DNA of 64,000 bases, taken from contig NZ_ARVW01000001.1 in the NCBI RefSeq assembly GCF_000384315.1, positions 6,803,001 through 6,867,000 on the forward strand. Direction: 5' to 3'. Made by a program: the position numbers and the translations under genes. Shown one piece after another: positions 48,852-56,847 of the stretch (the first letter of the stretch is position 1; each line of letters opens with the position of its first letter). The notes beneath the pieces were generated by a model. The model did no database searches. It was not told the origin of the DNA and saw only the letters and a program-made list of their open reading frames with translations. The stretch comes from Amycolatopsis nigrescens CSC17Ta-90 (lineage in GTDB: Bacteria; Actinomycetota; Actinomycetes; Mycobacteriales; Pseudonocardiaceae).

Positions 48852-49174
48852 GACGGCAACCTCCCGAACGTTCCGGCGCCCGCTCCTTCCTGTTCGTCAT
48901 AGCGGCACGCTATTTCCTCGAGCGCCTTCGAGCACAGCCGGAGGTTCTCCATGTTGTCGAGGAGGATCCGGCCGAGGTAGAAGCGCACGTCGTCGAACCT
49001 CGGTGCCACTCGCGCGAACAGGTCTCCCGGATTTTCGCCACCGGTGAAAGCCGTGTTCTCCTCGGCCGTCTTGGCGATCTTGTCCTTGGCGTTCTCCAGA
49101 ACTTCCACCACGGCGTCCACGTGTCTCCGCGCGCTCCGCAGGTCGCCGGTGTTGACCGTGTAACCGTCACCCAT
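48848..49174 (-). CDS. EspC-like (ESX secretion-associated) small helical protein
   Basis: The 108-residue protein is predicted to be two long helices: TGDLRSARRHVDAVVEVLENAK and then DVRFYLGRILLDNMENLRLC. This resembles the small EspC/WXG100-type proteins encoded with type VII secretion systems. It lacks a W-x-G turn, having FTGGENPG in that place. It starts inside the 3' end of the carboxylesterase gene (8-bp overlap) with GGAGGAAATC before the ATG. It overlaps the next gene by 4 bp. No ESX membrane components are present in the window, so secretion would use machinery encoded elsewhere. Confidence 0.6.
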   Translation of the reverse strand: MGDGYTVNTGDLRSARRHVDAVVEVLENAKDKIAKTAEENTAFTGGENPGDLFARVAPRFDDVRFYLGRILLDNMENLRLCSKALEEIACRYDEQEGAGAGTFGRLPS

Positions 49175-50822
49175 GATTTCCTCCGGTCAGTTCGGACCAG
49201 AAGCCGCACTGGTGCCGTTGCGCCAGATCGACCGGGCCGATGCCGTCCCTGCCGGGGGCGAGGCCCTGGACGTAGGGCACTTCATTCGGGGCGTCGCTGT
49301 CGCTGGGACCGAACGCGGGCCACCGCGGGCCGGGGGCGCGGCCGGGATCGCCGGTGGCCGCGAAACGCGTCCAGTAGTCGATCATCTGCTCGGACAGGCG
49401 CTGCTGCTCCGGGGTGAACTTGGCCGGCATGCCGCCGAGGTCGAACAGCGACCACAGCTCGGACGCGTGCTGCGCGCCCATCGGCATCGTCGGCGGCAGC
49501 GGGGACAGCGCGGGCGGCTCCGGGTCGGCGAACTCGTACTGGTGCACCGGCACGTACCGGGCCAGCTCCCTGGACGTGGCGTATTGCGTGCACGCCCACT
49601 TGCGGTCGGTGGTGATCGCGGCCCAGGCCAGCGCGGCCGAGCCGTACGCCTGCCGCGGGTACCGGGCCCGTACCTTCGCCTCGTCTTCGCCGAAGGTCTC
49701 CGTCATCACCGCGTCGAAGGTCTGCTCGCTCATCGCGAACTGGAAGTTGTCGTACCTCGACGTCGCCTGGGTGGCCTCGTCGCGGGTGTTGCCGGACAGC
49801 ACCGGCACCCGGTGGAAGCGGCCAGCGCGGACCGCCTCGGCCGGGTTCTCCGGCAGGATCGGCGTGCCGTAGGCGGGCTGGATGAACTTCTGCTGCACGC
49901 CCTTCAGCTTGTCCACCGGCAGCGCGCGCAGGCAGTCGACGGCCGTCGCCGGGTCCGCGTCGCCGCAGCCGAGGTCGGCCGCGGTGCGCCGCCCCTGCGC
50001 CTGCAACGCGGGCAGCGGCTCGTAGATCGCGTCGGCGGGCTGGCCGCGGAACTCGGTGTTGGCCGTCCAGCTCAGCTCGCAGGATCCGCTCTGCAGCACG
50101 GCTTTGTCGAACAAGCCCGCCGCGGACGGCGACGTCAGGTGCGCGCAATTGCTGACCCCGCCGGCGGACTGGCCGGCGATGGTGACGTTGCCGGGATCGC
50201 CGCCGAACGCGGCGATGTTGCGGCTCACCCAGGAGAACGCGGCCTGCTGGTCGGCGAGCCCGAACGTGCCGGAGCCGTCCAGGCCGGGGTAGCCGAAGAA
50301 GCCGTACACACCGAGCCGGTAGTTCAGGGTCACGACCACGGCGTCGCCCTGCGCGGCCATCCGCTGCGCGTCGTAGTTGCCGCCAGCGCCCATGTAGAAC
50401 CCGCCGCCGTGCACCCACACGATGACCGGTTTCGGCTTGGCGGTCCCTCCGGTGGCTCCACTGTTCCCGGACGGCTTGGTGACGTCCAGGTACAGGCAGT
50501 CCTCGTTGGTGCTGCCGCCGGGCAGTTCGCCAGGACCCTGGGCGCAGGCGGGGCCGGCGGTGGTCGCGTCCCGCACGCCGGGCCACGGTGCGGGCGGCCG
50601 CGGTTCCCGCCAGCGCAGCTCGCCCACCGGCGGTGCCGCGTAGGGAATCCCGCGGAACACCGTGGCCTGCTCGCCCGCTGCGCCGCGCACCACGCCCGCG
50701 TCCGTGCGCACTTCGGTGCCGTCCGGTTCGGCGGCCTGCCCGTTGACGCCCAGCAGCAGGCCACCCGCCAAACCGGTCGAGCCCAGCAGTGCCATCGCGG
50801 CCCGCCCTCGCCAGCCCTTCAT
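49167..50822 (-). CDS. secreted type-B carboxylesterase
   Basis: The 551-residue protein has a signal peptide (AMALLGSTGLAGGLLLGVNGQA). The carboxylesterase/cholinesterase order follows: FRGIPYAAPPVGELRWREP, EDCLYLDVTKP, VHGGGFYMGAGG as oxyanion hole, and TIAGQSAGGVSNCAHL with the nucleophile Ser near residue 218. The His is in MGAQHASELWSLFDL. It probably hydrolyses esters outside the cell. The length is normal. It is divergent from the twin-module kinase gene and runs directly into the ESX-like genes with an 8-bp overlap, so they share a transcript. Confidence 0.88.
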   Translation of the reverse strand: MKGWRGRAAMALLGSTGLAGGLLLGVNGQAAEPDGTEVRTDAGVVRGAAGEQATVFRGIPYAAPPVGELRWREPRPPAPWPGVRDATTAGPACAQGPGELPGGSTNEDCLYLDVTKPSGNSGATGGTAKPKPVIVWVHGGGFYMGAGGNYDAQRMAAQGDAVVVTLNYRLGVYGFFGYPGLDGSGTFGLADQQAAFSWVSRNIAAFGGDPGNVTIAGQSAGGVSNCAHLTSPSAAGLFDKAVLQSGSCELSWTANTEFRGQPADAIYEPLPALQAQGRRTAADLGCGDADPATAVDCLRALPVDKLKGVQQKFIQPAYGTPILPENPAEAVRAGRFHRVPVLSGNTRDEATQATSRYDNFQFAMSEQTFDAVMTETFGEDEAKVRARYPRQAYGSAALAWAAITTDRKWACTQYATSRELARYVPVHQYEFADPEPPALSPLPPTMPMGAQHASELWSLFDLGGMPAKFTPEQQRLSEQMIDYWTRFAATGDPGRAPGPRWPAFGPSDSDAPNEVPYVQGLAPGRDGIGPVDLAQRHQCGFWSELTGGNHG

Positions 50823-51005
50823 TTCCGCGTCCCCCTTCAGGGTCTCGTGAAGCTATTACCGTTCAGTGCAGCAGCGGTCGGAGCTCGTGCACTAGCCGCC
50901 AACGCCGCACCCGACACCTACGAAAGTGGGTGCCCGGGCCGCACCTTGGCATCCTTCGTCGGTTCTTCGCGGCCGACGGGCCGCCGCGGACCTACGGTGA
51001 ACCGC

Positions 51006-53027
51006 ATGGTGTTCGCGTCGTCCGCGCCAGGGTGGCCCGTTCGGGAGCGGGTACTGGACGGCGCCGTGCTGGTCGTGCTCGGCTGCCTCACCTGCGTGCT
51101 GCCGCTGTTCCTGCCGGACGGCGAGGCCGCGTTGAACCCGCTGGCCGGGACCGCGGGTTTCGTGCTGGTCGCGGCCGGTCTGCGGGCCGCATGGCGCCGC
51201 CGGATCGACGTGCAGCTCGCGCCGGTGGCCGTGGTCGCCGCGGGCTTGGCGACCTGGGCCCTGCTCGCGCCCGGTCAGACCGTCACCGCGGACGAGCCGA
51301 CCAACCTGCTGATGCCGCTGGCGCCGGCGTTCCCGCTCTACGCCGGCTACGTCTACCTCCGGGACCGCCGGCGCGCGTGGGCGATCGCGGTGCTGCTGGC
51401 CATCGTCGCTGTGCACCCGTGGTCGACGTCGGTGACCGCCGGTGCGGCCGGGCTGCTCTACGTCTGCGCGCCGATGCTGTTCGGTTTCTACCTGGTGGCG
51501 CGGCAGGAGCTGGTGAGCGCGCTGACCGATCGCGCGGAGCGGGCCGAACTGGAGCGGGACCTGCTCATCGAGCGGGCACGGGCGGCCGAGCGGACGCGGC
51601 TGGCGGCCGAGCTGCACGACGTGGTCACGCACCGGGTCAGCCTGATGGTGCTGCACGCGGGCGCGCTGCGGGTCACCGCGACCGGCCGGCGTACCCGGGA
51701 CGCGGCCGAGGACGTGCGCGCCACCGGTTGCGACGCGCTGGCGGAGCTGCGCGACCTGATCGGGGTGCTGCGCGACGCCCCGGCCAGGGAGCGGGAAGTC
51801 CCGCCGCGCGAACGTCCCGCTCCCGCGGGCAGGCCCGGTATCGGTGGCACGGATGTCGGCATCGCCGCCGCCTGCGTCGCCTGGACGTTCCTGGGCACGA
51901 TCGTGGTGCTTTCCTTCCGGCCTGGCGGGTTCGCCTTGACGGTGCCGTGGCCGCAGATCCTGGTGCAACTGCCGGCCGCGGTCGCGATGGTGGCGCGCCG
52001 GCGGTACCCGGCGTCGGCGGCCGTGATGACGCTGCTGGCCGCGCTGGCCTTGCTCCTGCTCCCGCCACCATGGCCGTCGGCTGGCGGCGCGCACCTGGCG
52101 CTCCTACCCGCGGTGGTGCCGGTGGCGGCCTTCGCGGTGGGCGCGCACGCCCGGCGTCCGGTCGCCGGCGCGGTGCCGCTGCTCGGGTTGTTCGTGCTCA
52201 TCGCCCGGCCGTGGACGCCGCAGCTGCCGGTGATCACCGTCGCCGCGGTGTTCGTGGGCGTGCCGGCGTTGCTCGGGCTGTACACCGCGGCACGGCGGCG
52301 ACTGATCGCGGCGCTGGTGGACCGGGCCGAGCGAGCGGAGCGGGAGCGGTCGCTGCGGGCCGAGCGGGCGATGGCCGAGGAACGGGCCGGCATCGCGGGG
52401 GAGATGCGCGACATCGTCGCCGGGCGAGTGCGGCACATGCTCGATCGGGCCGCCCTGCTGGTCGAGGATGCTTCGCCCGAGGCCAGGGACGCCGCGACCG
52501 AGCTGGTCGCGACCGGCGAGCAGGCCCTCACCGAGCTGCACGACCTGGTCGGCGCGCTGCGCGCCCCGGCGGGGAGCACGGAAGCCGCGACCGATCTGGC
52601 CGGGCTGGCCGCGGAGTCGGCGTCCGTTGGCATTCCCGTCGAGCTGGTCGAAGACGGCGACCCGGCCGCGCTCTCGCCCACCATCGCGCGCACCACGCAC
52701 CGGGTGGTCCGCGAGGCGCTGACCAACGTGCGCAAGCACGCGCACGGGGCGGCGGTCCGGGTGCGCGTCCGGTACGCGGCGGACGGGGTGCGGGTCGAGG
52801 TCCGCAACGCACGTCCGCCCGACGTGCCGCCCGGCGGCGATCCCGGGCTCGCCGCGGGCGGTTCCGGTACCGGGCTGACCGGCCTGCGGCACCGCGTCGA
52901 GCTGATCGACGGCACGTTGCGGGCCGAGCCGACGCCGGAGGGCGGGTTCGCCGTCGATGCGATACTCCCGGCGTACGTGCCGACCGGCGTGCAGGCGCGC
53001 GACCCCACGGAGAACCATGACTACTGA
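51006..53027 (+). CDS. twin-module NarL-type histidine kinase
   Basis: The 673-residue protein consists of two complete copies of the membrane-plus-DHp unit of a NarL-type kinase. Module 1 has membrane helices (about 10-155) and a HisKA_3 box AAELHDVVTHRVSLMVLHAG with phospho-acceptor His204, but no ATPase domain behind it. Module 2 has further membrane helices (about 285-435) and a DHp box reading AGEMRDIVAGRVRHML, with Arg468 instead of His. An intact HATPase domain follows (EALTNVRKHAHG near 570, GSGTGLTGLRHRVEL near 620). The sole ATPase and the sole acceptor His therefore lie in different modules. I chose ATG 51006. It overlaps its response regulator gene by 11 bp. Confidence 0.85.
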   Translation: MVFASSAPGWPVRERVLDGAVLVVLGCLTCVLPLFLPDGEAALNPLAGTAGFVLVAAGLRAAWRRRIDVQLAPVAVVAAGLATWALLAPGQTVTADEPTNLLMPLAPAFPLYAGYVYLRDRRRAWAIAVLLAIVAVHPWSTSVTAGAAGLLYVCAPMLFGFYLVARQELVSALTDRAERAELERDLLIERARAAERTRLAAELHDVVTHRVSLMVLHAGALRVTATGRRTRDAAEDVRATGCDALAELRDLIGVLRDAPAREREVPPRERPAPAGRPGIGGTDVGIAAACVAWTFLGTIVVLSFRPGGFALTVPWPQILVQLPAAVAMVARRRYPASAAVMTLLAALALLLLPPPWPSAGGAHLALLPAVVPVAAFAVGAHARRPVAGAVPLLGLFVLIARPWTPQLPVITVAAVFVGVPALLGLYTAARRRLIAALVDRAERAERERSLRAERAMAEERAGIAGEMRDIVAGRVRHMLDRAALLVEDASPEARDAATELVATGEQALTELHDLVGALRAPAGSTEAATDLAGLAAESASVGIPVELVEDGDPAALSPTIARTTHRVVREALTNVRKHAHGAAVRVRVRYAADGVRVEVRNARPPDVPPGGDPGLAAGGSGTGLTGLRHRVELIDGTLRAEPTPEGGFAVDAILPAYVPTGVQARDPTENHDY

Positions 53028-53679
53028 CCCGATCCGGGTGCTGATCGTCGACGACGAGCCGATGGTGTGCGCGCACCTGCGGACGATTCTCGGTTCCGCG
53101 GCGGACATCGAGGTGGTCGGGCTCGCGCACGACGGTGCGGAAGCGGAACGGGACGTCCTCCGCCACCGGCCGCATGTCGTCCTGATGGACCTCCGGATGC
53201 CGGGCACGGACGGGCTCACCGCCACCGAGCGGATCCGCGCGCGGCCGGACGCGCCGGTGATCGTCGTGCTGACCACCTTCGACGCCGACGAGTACGTGTT
53301 GCGCGCGCTGCACGCGGGCGCCGCCGGGTTCCTGCTCAAGTCGACGCCGCCGGAGGACCTGATCGACCTGGTGCACGTCGCCGCGGACGGGCACACCGTG
53401 CTGTCCCCGGAAGCGACCCGGCGGCTGCTCGCCGCTTCGTCGGCGGAGCAGCGGCACCGGGACAACGCCCGCCGCCTGATCGCCGGCCTGACCGAGCGCG
53501 AGACCCAGGTGCTGATCTGCCTCGGCGAAGGCCTGTCGAACGCCCAGATCGGCAAGCGACTCTTCCTCACCGAAGCCACCGTGAAGGGCTATGTCTCCCG
53601 GATGCTGGTCAAGCTCGACTGCGCCAACCGGACCCAGGCCGGTCTCGCCGCGCACAACGCCGGCCTGATCGGCCGTTGA
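53017..53679 (+). CDS. NarL/FixJ-family response regulator
   Basis: The 220-residue protein has a receiver domain (IRVLIVDDEPMVCAHLRTIL, acceptor Asp in HVVLMDLRMPG near residue 56, and FLLKSTPP with the conserved Lys). A LuxR-type helix-turn-helix follows (LTERETQVLICLGEGLSNAQ). It is the partner of the twin-module kinase, sharing 11 bp with its 3' end. It is clearly paralogous to the regulator at 27464. Its targets are unknown; the ECF sigma gene follows 95 nt downstream. Confidence 0.92.
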   Translation: MTTDPIRVLIVDDEPMVCAHLRTILGSAADIEVVGLAHDGAEAERDVLRHRPHVVLMDLRMPGTDGLTATERIRARPDAPVIVVLTTFDADEYVLRALHAGAAGFLLKSTPPEDLIDLVHVAADGHTVLSPEATRRLLAASSAEQRHRDNARRLIAGLTERETQVLICLGEGLSNAQIGKRLFLTEATVKGYVSRMLVKLDCANRTQAGLAAHNAGLIGR

Positions 53680-53774
53680 CCCGCCGGCTCCGGCTCCGGC
53701 GACGAGTGACCGGGGTCGGTGTCGTCTCATGTGCAGTCGGGCTGGTCGGGCCCACCGGAGGTGAGGAGCACGTG

Positions 53775-54794
53775 ATGGCAGCCGAGGACGAGGCGACGGT
53801 GGAGGCGGCGCGGGCGGGGGACGAGGCGGCGTTCGCCCGGCTGGTCGGCGAGTACCGGCGGGAGCTGCGGGTGCACTGCTACCGGCTGGTCGGCTCGTTC
53901 GACGACGCCGAGGACCTGGTGCAGGAGACGCTGCTTCGCGGCTGGCGGCGCCGCGAGAGCTTCCAGGGCCGTTCGACGTTCCGCGCGTGGCTCTACCGCA
54001 TCGCCACCAATGCCTGCCTGGACTTCCTGCGGCGCCGGCCCGAACGTCGTCAGGCCGAGTTCGCGGAAGAGGCGGGCCCAGTGCCGGCGGTCGCCGTGCG
54101 CTGGTTGCAGCCCTTCCCGGACGCGCAGCTCGCGACGACGGTGACCGAACCCGACGCGGTGGTGGTGGCCAGGGAGACCGTCGAGCTGGCGTTCCTGACC
54201 GCGATGCAGTTCCTCCGGCCACGGCAGCGGGCAGCACTGGTCCTGCGCGACATTCTGGGCTGGACCGCTCAGGAGACGGCCGAGCTGCTCGAGACCAGCG
54301 TCGAATCGGTCAACAGCTCGGTGCAGCGCGCGCGGGCCGAGATGCGCCGGCGCACCCCGGACTCCCGGGAGGAGTGGGCGCCGGCCGACCGGCTCGACGC
54401 GGCGCAGCAGGACCTGGTGCGCCGCTACCTGCACGCCACCGAGCGCGGCGATCTCGATGCGCTGGCCGCGCTGATGCGCGAGGACCTGCGGTTCAGCCAG
54501 GCTCCCGGCGCCGGCGGGAACATGACACCGGACCCGGTGTGGCAGCAGGGCCGGGACATCATCGTCGCCAGCTGGGCGCCCGCCTACGTAGGTGCCGACC
54601 GGATCGAGGTCCGGGCGATCGGCACCCGCGCCAATGGCTGTCCCGCGGTGGCCGCCTACGCCCGGGTTCCGGGGGACCGGACGTTCGTCCCGTTCGGGCT
54701 CGTCGTGCTGCGCGTGGAAGGCGCGCTGATCGCCGAGATCACCTGCTTCGGCCCGGAAGTCTTCGCGTCCTTCGACCTGCCCGCCGAACTCTGA
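53775..54794 (+). CDS. ECF sigma-70 factor with C-terminal SnoaL-like domain (SigX5/TIGR02960 type)
   Basis: The 339-residue protein has sigma region 2 (FARLVGEYRRELRVHCYRLV, then DAEDLVQETLLRGWR) and region 4 (RQRAALVLRDILGWTAQETA). A SnoaL-like domain of about 120 residues follows from about 210 (LVRRYLHATERGDLDALAAL). This build is that of ECF factors of the TIGR02960 group, where the C-terminal domain may replace an anti-sigma factor. No anti-sigma gene is adjacent, which supports that idea. ATG 53775 follows GAGGAG; a GTG lies one codon earlier. Target promoters are unknown. Confidence 0.87.
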   Translation: MAAEDEATVEAARAGDEAAFARLVGEYRRELRVHCYRLVGSFDDAEDLVQETLLRGWRRRESFQGRSTFRAWLYRIATNACLDFLRRRPERRQAEFAEEAGPVPAVAVRWLQPFPDAQLATTVTEPDAVVVARETVELAFLTAMQFLRPRQRAALVLRDILGWTAQETAELLETSVESVNSSVQRARAEMRRRTPDSREEWAPADRLDAAQQDLVRRYLHATERGDLDALAALMREDLRFSQAPGAGGNMTPDPVWQQGRDIIVASWAPAYVGADRIEVRAIGTRANGCPAVAAYARVPGDRTFVPFGLVVLRVEGALIAEITCFGPEVFASFDLPAEL

Positions 54795-54886
54795 TCGCTT
54801 GTGGACAGTGGCCGTGATCATAAGTAGCTGCCGCGTTTTTTCCGGAGCACGTAATCTTCGCCGCGAGAAAGTGAGCGGGGGTTGCG

Positions 54887-55522
54887 ATGGTTCCGGAACT
54901 TGTCGGCGTCTGGGCTTCGGGCTGGGCGGTGTCACGGCGCACGCCCGCACCGGTCGAGCGGCCGTGGGGGGTGTACCTGGAGGTGGACCAGCCCGGTCAG
55001 GTCGGGCGGCACGTGCTGCCCCACGGCACCGAGTCCGCGGTGCGCCAGGCCGCCGCGTCGGTGGCACTGGCGCACACCTGGCTCAAGGTCCCGGTCACCC
55101 CGGAGGAAGTCGAGCGCTGGCTGCCGCCGGGCTGGGTGGCCGACCGTGACGAGACGGGCCACCTGATGGCCACCGAGCTGCGGACCACGGACCCGGTGGC
55201 GCCCGAGGGCTACACCGCGTCCGCGGAGACGATCGAGGGTGTCACCTACCTGCTGGTGCGGCACACGACCGGTGAACTCGCCGCGAAGGGCCAGATGGCC
55301 GTGCTCGGCCACGCCGCCGTCGTCGACCGCGTCGTGACCGAGCCCGCCCACCGGCGCCGGGGCCTTGGCGGCTTCGTGATGCGCAGCCTCGCCGACCACG
55401 CCGCCGCCAAGGGCGCGACCCTCGGCATCCTTGGCGCGACCGACGAAGGCCGCGCGCTCTACGAGACCTTGGGCTGGAAAGCGCACGCACCGCTGGCGGC
55501 CTGCGTCTACCGCCCCCAGTAG
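54887..55522 (+). CDS. GNAT-family N-acetyltransferase
   Basis: The 211-residue protein has a GNAT domain in its C-terminal half. VDRVVTEPAHRRRGLGGFVM is the acetyl-CoA loop (R-R-x-G-x-G near residues 157-163) and LGILGATDEGRALYETLGWK follows. The N-terminal part (about 1-90) has no family I recognise. The substrate is unknown. It starts at ATG 54887 after a GGGGTTGC stretch with a poor ribosome-binding site. The 92-nt gap to the sigma gene includes a T-rich run. It ends 9 nt from the convergent DUF4239 gene. Confidence 0.82.
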   Translation: MVPELVGVWASGWAVSRRTPAPVERPWGVYLEVDQPGQVGRHVLPHGTESAVRQAAASVALAHTWLKVPVTPEEVERWLPPGWVADRDETGHLMATELRTTDPVAPEGYTASAETIEGVTYLLVRHTTGELAAKGQMAVLGHAAVVDRVVTEPAHRRRGLGGFVMRSLADHAAAKGATLGILGATDEGRALYETLGWKAHAPLAACVYRPQ

Positions 55523-55531
55523 TGCTGGTGG

Positions 55532-56329
55532 TCAGGCCCTGTTGAACAGGTCGCGTCGGAGCAGTTCGAAGGGTTCCGGTGCAACGCTGAACTCGCCGAG
55601 GAACGGGTTGTCCATCGCGGCGATGAGGAAGATCATCATCGCGACGAAGACGGCGAACAGGCCGGAGATGAGCAGGTGTGCGGCGATCCGCTGGACCGCG
55701 AGCATCGACATCAGGATCAGGTTGATCAGCGCGCCGAGCACGAGCACCCACCACAGCGCGCTGGGCAGGCTGCCTGACACGGAGTTCAGCATTTCCCGTC
55801 TGGCTTGGGTGAACGAGTTGAGCTGGGAGAACGCCTCGCCGTGCACCGCTTCCTGGCCGGGTGTCGCCGGTTCGTACTTCATCAGGTTGCGCTGGATTTC
55901 ATCAACTCGGTAGACCCCTTCGGGTGAGGTCTCGCCGCGCTGCTGCATTGGCCAGTAGACGTCGATGACGTAGTCGACATAGCCTTCGAGATCACCGCGA
56001 AGCTGGCTGCGCAAGGGCTCGGAGTAGCCGGAGACGTCCCGGTAGAGCGCGGCGATCGTGGTGGCTTCGTTGGCGACGCTGGCGCTGGCTTCGGAATAGG
56101 TCGTGTAGGTGGCCGCGGCGATGAGGCCGAGTAGCAGGCCGTAGAACAGCCCGGTGCCGGTCAGCACCAGCTCCAGCAACGAGTTGCGCTGCTCGTGGTC
56201 GTCGTCGCCGAACAACCGGTCCATGACCGGGCGGAGGAGGAAGACCGCGCCCCAGCACACCGCCAGTGCGACCGTCACGAACAAGACGAACATCGCCCAG
56301 TTCGGCAGGTCGTAAATCCACGAGAACAT
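55532..56329 (-). CDS. DUF4239 (bestrophin-like) membrane protein
   Basis: The 265-residue protein has four hydrophobic segments: two near the N-terminus (WAMFVLFVTVALAVCWGAVF and LTGTGLFYGLLLGLIAAATY) and two near the C-terminus (WWVLVLGALINLILM and LLISGLFAVFVAMMIFLI). A charged central domain lies between them. This is the DUF4239 pattern, also called bestrophin-like, and no transport activity is established. ATG 56329 has AAGGAAA upstream. Upstream of the gene lies a decayed region of low GC. Confidence 0.82.
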   Translation of the reverse strand: MFSWIYDLPNWAMFVLFVTVALAVCWGAVFLLRPVMDRLFGDDDHEQRNSLLELVLTGTGLFYGLLLGLIAAATYTTYSEASASVANEATTIAALYRDVSGYSEPLRSQLRGDLEGYVDYVIDVYWPMQQRGETSPEGVYRVDEIQRNLMKYEPATPGQEAVHGEAFSQLNSFTQARREMLNSVSGSLPSALWWVLVLGALINLILMSMLAVQRIAAHLLISGLFAVFVAMMIFLIAAMDNPFLGEFSVAPEPFELLRRDLFNRA

Positions 56330-56565
56330 GAGATTTCCTTCACCCGTGCGGGAAAACTTTGCCATCGGTCGCCATAGCCGCTCCTTTCCGTGGTGCCGCG
56401 AGAAGCGGGCTGTCCTGGATTGTTGCGCGAATTCGATGAAATCGACACGGCAGGTGGGCTCCTGCACCCGACTGGACGAGTCGATTCACACTCTCAGGTT
56501 ATTTCCATACGAGTCGCGGAATAGCTGGATGTCAACATCGTCCGGAGGGTGAAAGGCTTGCTGGG

Positions 56566-56640
56566 ATCGTCGTTAATTCGTGGCTCAGCTCGCTGTATCG
56601 CCGGCATCGGCCTGCGGAGTTCAAGAAATTTCTGGACCAA
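56566..56640 (+). mobile_element. remnant of an IS630-family transposase
   Basis: The frame starting at 56566 reads IVVNSWLSSLYRRHRPAEFK and continues KFLDQ. SLYRRHRPAEFKKFL closely follows the SLHRRHRAxEFKKFL segment that precedes the second catalytic Asp (CDN) of IS630 transposases. After residue Gln at 56640 similarity is lost, and no CDNYxTHK motif or terminal inverted repeats are visible. It is a short, non-functional relic of an insertion. Confidence 0.6.
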
Positions 56641-56717
56641 GAACGCGACAGAGATTCTCGAATCATTTGCAAACTTCTGTCGACGAATTTCTGGCGCAGG
56701 GCACCAGGAGGCGGCCC

Positions 56718-56783
56718 GTGTCCATTCGCCGGGTCATGCCCGACCTGAGCGTCGAGGTGGACGACGTGGATGCGGCCTGCTGA
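56718..56783 (+). pseudogene. cut-off N-terminus of a VOC (glyoxalase-fold) protein, candidate
   Basis: A GTG at 56718 with a perfect AGGAGG at 56706-56711 starts a frame of 21 residues (SIRRVMPDLSVEVDDVDAAC after the start) that stops at TGA 56781. The pattern I-x-R-V-x-P-x-L-x-V-x-D-V-D-A-A is how many VOC-family proteins begin. The rest of the gene is absent. It may be a relic left by the insertion nearby, or a short peptide gene. Confidence 0.45.
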
Positions 56784-56801
56784 GCCACCGATGACCTAAA
56801 C

Positions 56802-56841
56802 GCAGAGAACCCTTTGCAAAGGACCCTCTGTGGTTTATCGT
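56802..56841 (+). promoter_or_regulatory. ArsR-type regulator promoter with palindromic operator
   Basis: CCTTTGCAAAGG (56811-56822) is a perfect 12-bp palindrome inside a wider CAGAG-N19-CTCTG repeat (56802-56830). TTTGCA (56813-56818) and TATCGT (56836-56841) are 17 nt apart and would start transcription at the ATG at 56848. The palindrome covers the -35, so the regulator probably represses its own leaderless transcript. Confidence 0.6.
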
Positions 56842-56847
56842 TGTCGC

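Larger units (their letters stand above)
56330..56847. other. decayed intergenic region of lower GC
   Basis: This 518-nt stretch between the DUF4239 and ArsR genes has no intact gene and is less GC rich than its surroundings. It contains a transposase remnant (56566-56640), a cut-off VOC-like N-terminus (56718-56783) and the ArsR promoter. From 56330 to about 56560 I see only the DUF4239 promoter zone and nothing else I can name. Confidence 0.6.

Noticed and set aside
49173-51005. Upstream extension of the twin-module kinase frame by 611 codons
   Set aside because: The extension lies antisense to the carboxylesterase gene and has shadow-frame composition; the first membrane helix follows ATG 51006.
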